Shown piece by piece: positions 52,365 through 61,625 of a stretch of 64,000 nt of DNA (within the stretch, counting starts at the first letter, position 1; every line of letters begins with the position of its first letter). The translations under genes were made by a program, and so were the position numbers. The stretch is from Lysinibacillus sp. Lineage in GTDB: Bacteria; Bacillota; Bacilli; Bacillales_A; Planococcaceae. Where the stretch lies: NCBI GenBank assembly GCA_031181585.1, contig JAPSKP010000005.1, forward strand, positions 17,863 to 81,862, written 5' to 3'. A model generated the notes under the pieces. The model saw only the letters and a list, made by a program, of their open reading frames with translations, made no database searches and had not been told where the DNA came from.

Positions 52365-53084
52365 ATGAAAAAAGTTCTAGGAATTATAGGCGGCGTTGGT
52401 CCGCTAGCAACAATGCTGATCGGTGAGATGATTGTGCGCCGTACAAAAGCAAAAAAAGATCAGGAACATATTCATACAATCATCGATAATGATACGTCAA
52501 TTCCAGATCGTACGGCATATATATTGGGTGATTCAAAAGAAAATCCAATGCCTTATTTAGCGCGTGATGCCAAAAAGCTTGCGGAATATGGTGCAGGTGT
52601 TATTTGTATTCCCTGCAATACTGCCCATTCATTTTATGAGGAGCTTCAGCAGGCATCGCCCGTTCCAGTACTTCATATGATTCGGGAAACGGCAAAACGT
52701 GCGAAGAATTTAGGGGCCAATCGGGTCGGTATTTTAGCAACAGATGGGACATTGATGGCAGGTGTGTATCAAACAGCCTTGGAGGAACAAGGGTTGACCC
52801 CAGTCCTCCCTAAACCGGATATCCAAAAGCAGGTTATGTCCGTCATTTATGATTATGTAAAGGCTGGGCATGATGTGACAGAAGAAATATGGGCACCGAT
52901 CGAGCGGGCTATGGAAGGGTGCGATTTCGTGGTGCTAGGCTGTACAGAACTCTCTATTGTCAATAAAGAGTTAAAGCTTGGAAATCATTATATTGACTCA
53001 TTGTCTGTACTTGCAGAAGCGGCTATTACAGCGTGCGGATACGAGGTATGCGCAAACGAGCATAAGGTAGTTTCAACCGAATAA
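52365..53084 (+). CDS. racD: Aspartate racemase
   Basis: 239 residues. PLP-independent amino acid racemase of the Asp/Glu/hydantoin family with both catalytic cysteines, Cys84 ('PCNTAH') and Cys193 ('LGCTELS'). The start 'LGIIGGVGPLATMLIGEMI' is typical of aspartate racemases. ATG immediately after the stop of the D-Asp ligase, so translation is coupled. Makes D-Asp from L-Asp for the ligase. Confidence 0.93.
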   Translation: MKKVLGIIGGVGPLATMLIGEMIVRRTKAKKDQEHIHTIIDNDTSIPDRTAYILGDSKENPMPYLARDAKKLAEYGAGVICIPCNTAHSFYEELQQASPVPVLHMIRETAKRAKNLGANRVGILATDGTLMAGVYQTALEEQGLTPVLPKPDIQKQVMSVIYDYVKAGHDVTEEIWAPIERAMEGCDFVVLGCTELSIVNKELKLGNHYIDSLSVLAEAAITACGYEVCANEHKVVSTE

Positions 53085-53090
53085 GTTTCG

Positions 53091-53119
53091 TAAAGACCTG
53101 TCGTCAAGGCAGGTCTTTT
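53091..53119 (+). terminator. Terminator after racemase gene
   Basis: AAAGACCTG and CAGGTCTTT with a 9-nt loop, followed by T's. Confidence 0.75.
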
Positions 53120-53171
53120 GCTACGTATATGTGTTACACTAAACTCAAGTAAACAAAGGTAGGTATAAATA

Positions 53172-54413
53172 ATGTCAGTTATTCAACTATTAAATGAAAC
53201 ACTACAGAAAAAATGGCAATTTGATTCTGAAATGAAAATACAACAAGAAATGATTCCAGCGATGCTGGACGGTAAAGATATCGTCGCAGAATCACCGACA
53301 GGTTCCGGAAAGACGCTTGCTTATGTACTGCCGATCCTTAATAAGGTAGATGGTGCAAAAAAACAGACGCAAGCTTTGATTGTGGCCCCATCTCAAGAAC
53401 TGGCAATGCAAATTGTAGAAGTAATCCGTGAGTGGACAGCTGATACTGATATTACTGTACAGCAGCTGATTGGCGGTGCTAACTCGGCACGCCAAATTGA
53501 AAAGCTAAAGAAAAAGCCGACCATTGTTGTTGGAACACCGGGGCGTTTGAATGAGCTCGCACGCAGTGGCAAGCTGAAGCTGAAAGAAATTGAAACAATT
53601 GTACTTGATGAATGTGATCAGCTGCTGAGCCGGGAATATCGTGTAGTTGTAAAATCATTTATCGATGGCTCTGCCTGGGGGCGCCAAGTTGTCGTCGTTT
53701 CTGCGACAATTACAGAGGAAATCGAGCTTGTAGCAGAACGAATGATGTTGGAACCGCTGCGTATTAAAATCAAGCCCGAGGATATGGTAAAGGTAGGAAA
53801 AGTGGTGCATTCCTTCGTAAAAGTTGAGGAACGAGATAAAACGGATTTACTGCGTCGTCTATCTAATCTAGAAGAAATGCATGGTCTAGCTTTCGTCAAT
53901 AATATCGATCAAGTGTTAATGAAAGAAACAAAGCTGAAATATAAGGATGCACCGATTGTTACTCTTCATTCTGATATGAAAAAGGAAGAACGAAAGAAAG
54001 CGCTAGATGCTTTCCGTAAAGGGGAAGCGCGTATTTTAATTGCTACGGATATTGCGGCGCGGGGGCTTGATATTGCAGGCTTAACACACGTTATTCACGT
54101 AGATGTACCACGTACAATTGAGCAGTATCTTCACCGCTCCGGACGGACAGGCCGCGCAGGAGCGGATGGGGAGATATTGACGCTTCTTTCTTACAAAGAT
54201 GAGAAAACATATAAAAAATGGACGCGTGAGCTTTCGCAGAAACCAGTCCAAAAAATCTGGACGCAAGGTACGCTTATTGAAGGGAATTCAAAAACAATAG
54301 AGAAGACCCCAAAGAAGGACAATGGCAAAGAGGACAAGGAACCTATGAAGAAGCCGTACAAGGCAAAGGACGGTAAGGGAAAAGCAAAAAGAACATTTAA
54401 AAAGGGGAAGTAA
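53172..54413 (+). CDS. DEAD-box type RNA helicase
   Basis: 413 residues. Motif I 'SPTGSGKT', Ia 'APSQELAMQ', Ib 'TPGR', II 'DECD' (in place of DEAD), III 'SATI', and C-terminal 'TDIAARGLDI' and 'HRSGRTGRAG'. A Lys-rich tail of about 45 residues follows. Closest in memory to B. subtilis YfmL, a ribosome-assembly helicase, but slightly longer because of the basic tail. ATP-dependent RNA unwinding is expected. Confidence 0.9.
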   Translation: MSVIQLLNETLQKKWQFDSEMKIQQEMIPAMLDGKDIVAESPTGSGKTLAYVLPILNKVDGAKKQTQALIVAPSQELAMQIVEVIREWTADTDITVQQLIGGANSARQIEKLKKKPTIVVGTPGRLNELARSGKLKLKEIETIVLDECDQLLSREYRVVVKSFIDGSAWGRQVVVVSATITEEIELVAERMMLEPLRIKIKPEDMVKVGKVVHSFVKVEERDKTDLLRRLSNLEEMHGLAFVNNIDQVLMKETKLKYKDAPIVTLHSDMKKEERKKALDAFRKGEARILIATDIAARGLDIAGLTHVIHVDVPRTIEQYLHRSGRTGRAGADGEILTLLSYKDEKTYKKWTRELSQKPVQKIWTQGTLIEGNSKTIEKTPKKDNGKEDKEPMKKPYKAKDGKGKAKRTFKKGK

Positions 54414-54416
54414 TGG

Positions 54417-55646
54417 ATGACATTTGAGGAGAAATTGTCTGCGTTTGCAGAACTGGCTGTAAAGGTCGGAGTAAATATTCAAAAGGGGCAGTATCTTTTA
54501 ATCAACACCTCGACAGATACGCTTCCGTTTACGCGCGAAGTGGTGAAGAAGGCATATGAAGCTGGAGCAGGGCGGGTGCATGTCAATTTGACGGATGATG
54601 TATTTGAACGTGCCTTTTTTGAAAATGCGACAGTAGAGGAGCTTGAAAAATTCCCGCGCTGGATTGTTGAGCAGCGTCAGGAGCTCATCGACCGCAATGG
54701 GGCATTTTTATGGATTGACGCAGCAGATCCAGATTTGTTAAAGGGTATCGATGTTAAAAAGATATCGACTCATCAAAAAGCAGCGGGTGCAGCGCTTGCA
54801 GGATATCGAAAGGCTGTCATGAATGATAATGTGGCGTGGTCTATCGTGGCGGTACCTTCTTCGGATTGGGCAGCAAAGGTATTTCCGCAATTGCCCAAAG
54901 AAGAGCAGGTAGATGCCTTATGGGAAGCGATCTTCCAAACAGTACGTATTGGCGGCGGGGATGCCGTAAAAGCTTGGCGTGAGCATGTAGCAAACCTGGA
55001 GCAGCGGGCAGCAATGCTAAATGAAAAGCGTTATAAAAAATTGCATTATAAAGCACCAGGAACAGACTTGACGATTGAATTACCGGATAAGCACCTATGG
55101 CTGACAGGTGGAAGTAAATCTCCCCAAGGTGTAACTTTCATTGCCAATATGCCGACCGAAGAGGTATATACTATGCCTGCAAAATACGGAGTAAACGGCA
55201 CTGTTACTAATACAAAGCCGCTTGCTTACAAAGGAAACATTATTGATCAGTTTTCTTTAACATTTGAGAATGGAAAAATTATTAAGGCTCATGCTGAGGT
55301 AGGAAATGACCTGCTGCAGCAGCTGATTACAGCAGATGAGGGGTCTAGCTATTTAGGAGAAGTGGCTCTTGTTCCACATGAGTCACCAATTTCTTCTTCG
55401 AATATCTTGTACTACAATACGTTGTTTGACGAAAATGCCTCCAACCATCTAGCTATTGGGGAAGCGTATCCTACTTGCTATGAAGGAGGACGTGCACTAG
55501 AGGAAGGACAGCTAGAGGCACTTGGTATTAATACATCCATCACGCATGAGGATTTTATGATCGGCAGCGCTGAGATGGACATTGACGGAGAGTTGGCTGA
55601 TGGAACAATGGAGCCGATTTTCCGTAAAGGAAGCTGGGCATTTTAA
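54417..55646 (+). CDS. ampS: Aminopeptidase of the M29 family
   Basis: 409 residues, ATG 3 bp after the helicase stop. A thermophilic-type aminopeptidase with 'KLSAFAELAVKVGVNIQKGQYLLI' in parts at the start and metal-binding segments near the C-terminus ('HLAIGEAYP', 'ITHEDFMIGSAEMDIDG'). These dimeric two-metal enzymes remove N-terminal residues from peptides. The family name in staphylococci and bacilli is AmpS. Possibly co-transcribed with the helicase. Confidence 0.93.
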   Translation: MTFEEKLSAFAELAVKVGVNIQKGQYLLINTSTDTLPFTREVVKKAYEAGAGRVHVNLTDDVFERAFFENATVEELEKFPRWIVEQRQELIDRNGAFLWIDAADPDLLKGIDVKKISTHQKAAGAALAGYRKAVMNDNVAWSIVAVPSSDWAAKVFPQLPKEEQVDALWEAIFQTVRIGGGDAVKAWREHVANLEQRAAMLNEKRYKKLHYKAPGTDLTIELPDKHLWLTGGSKSPQGVTFIANMPTEEVYTMPAKYGVNGTVTNTKPLAYKGNIIDQFSLTFENGKIIKAHAEVGNDLLQQLITADEGSSYLGEVALVPHESPISSSNILYYNTLFDENASNHLAIGEAYPTCYEGGRALEEGQLEALGINTSITHEDFMIGSAEMDIDGELADGTMEPIFRKGSWAF

Positions 55647-55738
55647 CTTCTTCTACAGAAGTCTTCGGGTCCTGTAAATAAAAGGGTGAATACAAATCCA
55701 ACTATCTTTTCAGCCGGACAGCTTTTAAAGAGGAAGTT

Positions 55739-55779
55739 GGTTTAGGTTTGTTATATTAAACAGACAACGAACCTGAACC
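55739..55779 (+). repeat. Inverted repeat in leader of GDSL gene
   Basis: GGTTTAGGTT (55739-55748) and AACCTGAACC (55770-55779), pairing with one G-U pair. A third related piece, CCAAACCT, lies at about 55804-55812, so alternative pairings are possible. Confidence 0.35.
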
Positions 55780-55917
55780 GCACTCTATCGGCCCAAGTGT
55801 GAAACCAAACCTATAAGCTCGGCGTCACTGAGCATATGAAAGCGGCTGTCATTTGCAGCTGATAGAAAAGCATATGAAGGAAAATACTTTAGATAAAACC
55901 AAAGGGAGGGATGCAGG

Positions 55918-56784
55918 ATGAAAAAGGTGTGGATCTTTCTCCTTGCATCTTTTCTGTTTACATCTAGTGCCTCGGCAAAAGAAGTATATGTTGCCCTAGG
56001 GGATTCCCTTGCAGCGGGGCAGACACCGTATGCAGAAATTGATGCAGGCTATACTGATTTGATTGCCATGCAATTAATGCGTTCCGGTCAGCTGACGTCA
56101 TTTACAAAACAGCTTGCTTTTCCAGGGTATACAGTAGGAGATGTCCTGGAACGAGTCCAGACAGAGGAAGCACATAGACTATTGCAGGATGCTACACTTA
56201 TCACGATTTCAGCCGGTGCAAATAATTTACTTTCTCTCGTGTCACACAATCCTCAGTCAGGCAAAATCAGCTACTCGCAGTTGTCAGCTAATTTTGCTTT
56301 AAACAAGGCGAGAAAGGATTATATAGAGCTGCTGACACAAGTAAGGAAACTTGCTCCTCGTGCAAAGATTTATGTAATGGGATATTATTTCCCATATACA
56401 AGTGTTCACGAATCACAGGCCGAGGGAGTTAAAGGGCAGCTTAGTATACTTAATGAAATTTTGGAGCGCATTGCAGGTCAATTTGAAGCCGAATTTGTAC
56501 CCGTAGTATTTGGTGATGATGCGGCCCGATTTTTGCCGAATCCATCTGATGTACACCCGAACATCGCAGGCTATATGGTGATGGCAAATGCCTTCTTAGA
56601 AAAGCAGGGTTTGCGAAAGCTGAGCATAGCGGAATTGCCGGCTCCAAACCCGCTCACATTTGAAGAGCTGCTGCAGCAGCGGGAGCAATTGCAATCAGTT
56701 GAAGAAGATGGGGTGGCGCTGAAGCCGATTGAGGAAATTGCAGTACATTACGGTTATGAACGCTGGAAGCGATTCTTTCTTTAG
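55918..56784 (+). CDS. Secreted SGNH/GDSL esterase
   Basis: 288 residues, ATG behind AAAGGGAGGG. A signal peptide ends near 'SSASA-KE'. The mature protein has Ser30 in 'ALGDSLAAG', an Asn block 'SAGANNLL', and a C-terminal Asp/His pair in 'DVHPN', the hydrolase fold typical of YpmR-type lipase/acylhydrolases. The substrate is unknown. Lies alone; the next gene is sbcD. Confidence 0.86.
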   Translation: MKKVWIFLLASFLFTSSASAKEVYVALGDSLAAGQTPYAEIDAGYTDLIAMQLMRSGQLTSFTKQLAFPGYTVGDVLERVQTEEAHRLLQDATLITISAGANNLLSLVSHNPQSGKISYSQLSANFALNKARKDYIELLTQVRKLAPRAKIYVMGYYFPYTSVHESQAEGVKGQLSILNEILERIAGQFEAEFVPVVFGDDAARFLPNPSDVHPNIAGYMVMANAFLEKQGLRKLSIAELPAPNPLTFEELLQQREQLQSVEEDGVALKPIEEIAVHYGYERWKRFFL

Positions 56785-56801
56785 AGGGAATCGCTTTTTC
56801 T
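56767..56801 (+). terminator. Terminator overlapping the end of the GDSL gene
   Basis: AGCGATTC (inside the coding region) and GAATCGCT with a 12-nt loop, followed by TTTTTC. The stop codon is in the loop. Confidence 0.7.
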
Positions 56802-56964
56802 TTCTAATGAGATAAGATACGCCGCTGAAATTGATAGTAGAAAAAATTCTTAGGATACAGGGCTGCACTTCTATTCGACAAAAAAACAGAACGTATGTTT
56901 TAATTTGCGAATACATGTTATATGATAATGGTAATTCAACGGAATTTGAAAGGAGGCAACTATT

Positions 56965-58134
56965 ATGAAAATTTTCCACACAGCCGACTGGCATTTAGGG
57001 AAGCTTGTACAAGGTGTCTATATGACAGAGGACCAGCGCTATATTTTACAGCAATTCATAGAGGCAATCGATAAAGAAAAGCCAGATGTCATCGTTATAG
57101 CAGGGGACTTGTACGACAGGGCAATCCCGCCAGTAGATGCTGTCGATTTATTGGATGATACACTTGCTGAAATTGTTTTAAAGCGGAAGATTCCTGTCAT
57201 AGCCATTTCGGGGAACCATGATAGTCCGACACGTTTGCAGTTCGGCAGTAAGCTTATGCAGGATGCGGGTCTTTATTTAGCAGGGGAAATGAGAGCCGAT
57301 TTACAGCCGGTCATATTAAAGGACGAGCATGGAGAAGTGCATTTTCATCTCATCCCATTTGCTGAGCCGAGTATTATAAGACAGATATTTGGCAATCGGC
57401 AGGTGACGACCTATGATCAGGCAATGAAAGAAACCATTTTCCACATCCAGCAGCAGATGAAACCGGAAGTCCGGCATGTTGCCGTGGCGCATGCCTTCGT
57501 TACCCCTTATGGAGAAGATGCTGAAAATACGAGTGACTCAGAACGCCCTCTTGCTATTGGAGGCTCGGAATGCGTAAATGCTGATCATTTTGCGGCGTTC
57601 CATTATACGGCACTGGGACATTTACATAAGGGCCATTATGTATTGCAGGAGAAAATACGTTACGCCGGGTCACCGCTTAAATATTCATTATCTGAAGCAG
57701 CACATGAAAAGGGCTTCTATGTGGTGGAACTGGCAGCAGATGGCGCCATTAAGGTAGATAAGCGAAAGCTCATTCCACGTCGTGATATTCGTGTTGTAGA
57801 GGGAGAAATTCAACAGATTTTAAGACACGAGGAAAGTGATGACTACGTTTTTGTACGCCTTACTGATCAAGCCCCTGTTATCAATGCGATGGAGCAGGTT
57901 CGTACGGTATATAAAAATGCTTTGCATGTAGAGCGGAAAACAATACGCATGGCAAAGGTAGAGGAAATGGGACTGGCTAAACGTGAGCAGCTGGATGACT
58001 TTACGCTGTTTAAAGCCTTTTATGAGGAAGTAACGAGGCAGGAACCAAGTGATATGATGGAGCAATTGTTTAAGGAAGCGGTAAATGAACTGCTAGTAGA
58101 GGAACGAGAAGGACAGGAGGTAGGAGCGAAATGA
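56965..58134 (+). CDS. sbcD: Exonuclease SbcD subunit
   Basis: 389 residues, ATG behind AAAGGAGG. A Mre11-type nuclease with metal ligands in 'FHTADWHLGK', 'VIAGDLYDRAIPPVDAV', 'AISGNHDSPTRL', 'VAHAFV' and 'TALGHLHKGH'. With SbcC it cuts DNA hairpins and protein-blocked ends. The stop codon overlaps the sbcC start by 4 bp, so translation is coupled. Confidence 0.96.
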   Translation: MKIFHTADWHLGKLVQGVYMTEDQRYILQQFIEAIDKEKPDVIVIAGDLYDRAIPPVDAVDLLDDTLAEIVLKRKIPVIAISGNHDSPTRLQFGSKLMQDAGLYLAGEMRADLQPVILKDEHGEVHFHLIPFAEPSIIRQIFGNRQVTTYDQAMKETIFHIQQQMKPEVRHVAVAHAFVTPYGEDAENTSDSERPLAIGGSECVNADHFAAFHYTALGHLHKGHYVLQEKIRYAGSPLKYSLSEAAHEKGFYVVELAADGAIKVDKRKLIPRRDIRVVEGEIQQILRHEESDDYVFVRLTDQAPVINAMEQVRTVYKNALHVERKTIRMAKVEEMGLAKREQLDDFTLFKAFYEEVTRQEPSDMMEQLFKEAVNELLVEEREGQEVGAK

Positions 58135-61100
58135 AACCTCTTAAACTAATGATGCGAGCATTTGGACCTTATAAGGGCGAAGAAGTTATCGATTTTACTC
58201 AGCTTGAAAATCATCGGCTATTCGTTATCTCGGGGAAAACAGGAGCTGGAAAGACAACAATCTTTGATGGTATCGCCTTTGCTCTGTATGGCAGCGGAAG
58301 TGGTTCCGACCGAAAGGATCAAAAGTCGCTGCGCAGCCAATTTGCCGAGGACAAGGTGCATACAGCTGTCGAGCTGCTGTTTGAAGTGCACGACAGGACA
58401 TATCGTGTATTCCGGCAGCTTCCCCATGTGAAAAAGGGTAGGAAGACAGCGACGGGTGAAGACTACGCATTTTTTGAGATTGGACCTAAAGGTGAAGAAG
58501 TAAAAGTTGTCGAACGGCAAAAGGCAAAGGAGATTAATACTAAAATTGAAGAGATTATTGGATTGACATATGATCAATTCAATCAAATTATCATGCTGCC
58601 TCAGGGTGAGTTCCGAAAGCTATTAACCTCCCAGACAGAAAATAAAGAAGCGATTCTGCGGAAAATTTTCAAGACCGAAAGATACGGAGAAATCGCTAAA
58701 AAGCTAGAGGGAAAAAAGCAGGCTGCAGAGGATCAATCAAAAATGGCCAAAGCAATGCGTGACCAGTATATCGACCAAATTTCAGGAGCACTGCCATTAC
58801 GTGAATCCTTATTATTTGAGCGTATAGAGAGCCATGCAAATGTCTATCAAATTTTGCAAGCCCTTGAAGAAGAAAAACGGTATTATGAACAAAAAACTTT
58901 GCTGGATGAGAATGCTTACACTGCAAGTTTTAAAGCACATAATGAATTGCAGGAAAAGTGCATTGAAGGAGAGAAGTTGAACGAACGTCTTCATACTTTA
59001 CAGTTGAAGCGCGATTTGCTTGTTAAAAAAGAAGAAGAACGTCCGTTATTTGAACAGAAGAACAAAGAATGGGAGACCGCTGTAAAGGCAGCTGGCATCC
59101 TTCCAGTATATCAGGCATGCAGCGCAACTGAGCAAGAGCTTGCCACTGCTTCTGAAAGACTGAATGCTTATGGGACGGAGCTAAAGCGTCTTGAAGTAAC
59201 ATTTATAGAAGCTGAAGCTCGTTTAAAGCAAGAGCAAGCACGTGAACCTGAACGAACGGCACAAGCAAATAAAATCAATGAGCTTGAAAGAATCAAGCCT
59301 ATTTATGAAGAAATAGACAGACTATCCGCAAGTGTTCCTATGTTGCAACAATCAGTTGAACAAGTGGAGCAGCAACTGCTGGAAGTTACAGCACTTTCTC
59401 AACAGCATAAGAAGCTGTTAGAAAATCAATCTGTTACGTTGGAAGAAGTGGAAAAGCAGATTGTAAAACTACCGGAGAAGATGGCGGAGGAACAGCGGTT
59501 AAAGGAAATTGTTCTTGGGTTTGATAAGATCGAAAAAATATTAAAACAGATTACAAGTCTTCAATCAGATACTGAACAAGCAAAGGCGGCATATGAACAG
59601 GCGCTTCGATTTTATGAGGAGCAAGAGCAGAAATGGATTCACAATCGAGCCTATGAGTTAGCTATAGCACTTAGACCGGGAGACGCTTGTCCGGTATGTG
59701 GCAGCACAGAGCACCCGAATATTCAGATTCATGCAGAAGAAACAATTGATAAAACAGCCCTCCAGGAGCTCAAAGAGACAGTGGTACACACGCAACAGCA
59801 GCAATCGCTTGTATTCGGCAGATTGGAAGCATCACAAGTACAGCTGCAAGATCAACAGGAAGAGCTGCTTGCGATGGGGGTGAACCTCTCTTGCGCAGAA
59901 GATTATAAAGAGCAGTATATGGAAGCATCTACGGAAGTCAAAGTCTTGCATCAGAAAAGTGAAGAATCTACCATATTAAAATCTAAGGTAAAGCAAACAC
60001 AGCACATTCTGGACCAGTGTGAAGAAAAGCTTGAAGTACTGCGGAAGGATTATGAACAGAAAAAGCAGGAGTTCATTCAACAACAGGCAACTTTAGAGGA
60101 AAAACAGCGCACTATTCCCGCACGGTTAGAAACGCTTACACAGGTAAAAGAAGCATATACTGAAGCCAAGAGAAAACTGGCTGTCCTTCAGCAATCATTA
60201 AAGGAAGCGGAACAGCACTATGAACAAGTCCATACTGATTTTGTAAAAGCTCAGGAAGCAGTCAAGCATACTTCCGAATTAAAACAAATACTGGCTGATA
60301 AGCTTGCCGATACAAAAGTGAAATTGCAAAATGCTATGTTCCAAGCAAATTTTACAGATGAAGAAGCCTTTAAGTCAGCGTTGCGAACAGAAGAACAAAT
60401 AGCTGCACTAAAGCAGCAATATATGGATTTTATAAAAGATACTCATGCACTCAAGGAGTACATAGAGGCAGAGCAAAAAGCATTGGAAGGAAAGGAACAA
60501 ATAAATGTAGAAATGATGCGCGAACAGCTGCAAGAATTAAAAGCGGCCTATGAGGAAGCGTTCAATATATTGAATAGGACAAGAGAATATGCTGTTCAGT
60601 GCGATTACTATACACAGAAACTGGCTATGGCGGCAGAGGAAATCGACCGGCTTGAGAAAATTTCTGGAGAGATTGTTCAGCTGTATGATGTGCTTAGAGG
60701 GAAAAATGAACCTCGTATTTCTTTTGAGCGGTATGTACAGATGGGGTATCTTGAACAAATTACAGAAGCGGCTAACATTCGTCTGGATCATTTATCAAAT
60801 GGACAGTTCAGGTTGGAATGCTCAGAACGCCAGGAATCCCATGGCCGGCAAAGCGGGTTGAGCCTTGATGTATATGATGGCTATACTGGACAAGTCCGGG
60901 ACGTAAAAACGTTATCCGGCGGGGAAAAATTTAATGCTTCGCTCTGCCTGGCGCTTGGTATGGCAGATGTCATCCAAAGCTTCCAAGGAAATGTCCGTAT
61001 AGATACGATGTTCATCGATGAAGGGTTTGGTTCACTTGATGAAGAATCATTAGTGCGTGCAATTGATACGTTAATTGAACTGCAGAAATCTGGACGTATG

Positions 61101-61208
61101 GTAGGTGTCATTTCCCATGTAGCAGAGCTGAAAGAAGCAATGCCTGCTATTCTGGAAGTAGAAAAGTTAAAGGAAGGCCATAGCCGTACGAATATTATAT
61201 TGAAGTAA
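58131..61208 (+). CDS. sbcC: Exonuclease SbcC subunit (Rad50-like ATPase)
   Basis: 1025 residues. N-terminal ATPase half with Walker A at residues 35-42 ('GKTGAGKT') and Q-loop 'MLPQGEFRKLL'. Two long coiled coils (about 190-500 and 540-870) are joined by a zinc hook at Cys520-Pro-Val-Cys523. The C-terminal half has the ABC signature Leu928-Ser-Gly-Gly and Walker B Asp963-Glu964 ('FIDEGFGSLDEE'). All key residues are intact and the length is normal. It acts as a heterotetramer with SbcD in DNA repair and palindrome removal. Confidence 0.96.
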   Translation: MKPLKLMMRAFGPYKGEEVIDFTQLENHRLFVISGKTGAGKTTIFDGIAFALYGSGSGSDRKDQKSLRSQFAEDKVHTAVELLFEVHDRTYRVFRQLPHVKKGRKTATGEDYAFFEIGPKGEEVKVVERQKAKEINTKIEEIIGLTYDQFNQIIMLPQGEFRKLLTSQTENKEAILRKIFKTERYGEIAKKLEGKKQAAEDQSKMAKAMRDQYIDQISGALPLRESLLFERIESHANVYQILQALEEEKRYYEQKTLLDENAYTASFKAHNELQEKCIEGEKLNERLHTLQLKRDLLVKKEEERPLFEQKNKEWETAVKAAGILPVYQACSATEQELATASERLNAYGTELKRLEVTFIEAEARLKQEQAREPERTAQANKINELERIKPIYEEIDRLSASVPMLQQSVEQVEQQLLEVTALSQQHKKLLENQSVTLEEVEKQIVKLPEKMAEEQRLKEIVLGFDKIEKILKQITSLQSDTEQAKAAYEQALRFYEEQEQKWIHNRAYELAIALRPGDACPVCGSTEHPNIQIHAEETIDKTALQELKETVVHTQQQQSLVFGRLEASQVQLQDQQEELLAMGVNLSCAEDYKEQYMEASTEVKVLHQKSEESTILKSKVKQTQHILDQCEEKLEVLRKDYEQKKQEFIQQQATLEEKQRTIPARLETLTQVKEAYTEAKRKLAVLQQSLKEAEQHYEQVHTDFVKAQEAVKHTSELKQILADKLADTKVKLQNAMFQANFTDEEAFKSALRTEEQIAALKQQYMDFIKDTHALKEYIEAEQKALEGKEQINVEMMREQLQELKAAYEEAFNILNRTREYAVQCDYYTQKLAMAAEEIDRLEKISGEIVQLYDVLRGKNEPRISFERYVQMGYLEQITEAANIRLDHLSNGQFRLECSERQESHGRQSGLSLDVYDGYTGQVRDVKTLSGGEKFNASLCLALGMADVIQSFQGNVRIDTMFIDEGFGSLDEESLVRAIDTLIELQKSGRMVGVISHVAELKEAMPAILEVEKLKEGHSRTNIILK

Positions 61209-61295
61209 AGATAAACAAAGAGGCTGTTAAAATGTCTTTTGAGAGGCATTTATAAGTTTGTTGGCTATTTTCTTGAAGGATATGTATGACAAAAA

Positions 61296-61330
61296 AGGTT
61301 GTCCAGAAAGTTATACTTTCTGGACAACCT
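61296..61330. terminator. Terminator after sbcC
   Basis: Perfect 16-bp arms AGGTTGTCCAGAAAGT and ACTTTCTGGACAACCT with a 3-nt loop. It shares the CAGAAAG / CTTTCTG core with two other terminators in the window. Confidence 0.8.
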
Positions 61331-61421
61331 CTTCTTGCTTAGCTTGTGAGTAGTCCATTAAGGGAAGGATCAAAGCAGTAAGAATGGCTTCTAGACGAAA
61401 CTGTTGTATGTCGCTGGCCAG

Positions 61422-61541
61422 TTATCGACGTCGTGTCCCCATAGAAGTCTTTGCCTTTCGATTACCCAAAATCTTTTTGATGACAGGATATAAAACAGGA
61501 CCCCATTTAACAGCTGTTTTAAATAAATTTTTCATCTTCAT
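61422..61541 (-). CDS. Small basic protein, 39 aa
   Basis: ATG 61541 with AAGGAGGC nine bases before, stop TAA at 61422. The sequence 'MKMKNLFKTAVKWGPVLYPV' continues into a Lys/Arg-rich tail ending 'TSMGTRRR'. An amphipathic N-terminus plus a highly basic end suggests a nucleic-acid- or membrane-binding peptide. I recall similar tiny proteins in Bacillaceae without a name. The strong ribosome-binding site is the main support. Confidence 0.55.
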   Translation of the reverse strand: MKMKNLFKTAVKWGPVLYPVIKKILGNRKAKTSMGTRRR

Positions 61542-61625
61542 GTATGTCAGCCTCCTTCAGCCTTGGTGATGATGTTTAGTATGGTACTTTTTTAAGTACC
61601 CAAAACACCCTTTCACATAAACTTA

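Noticed and set aside
55740..55830. T-box leader before the GDSL gene
   Set aside because: No T-box sequence (GGGTGG-type) or specifier stem was found, and the gene is not an amino acid gene.
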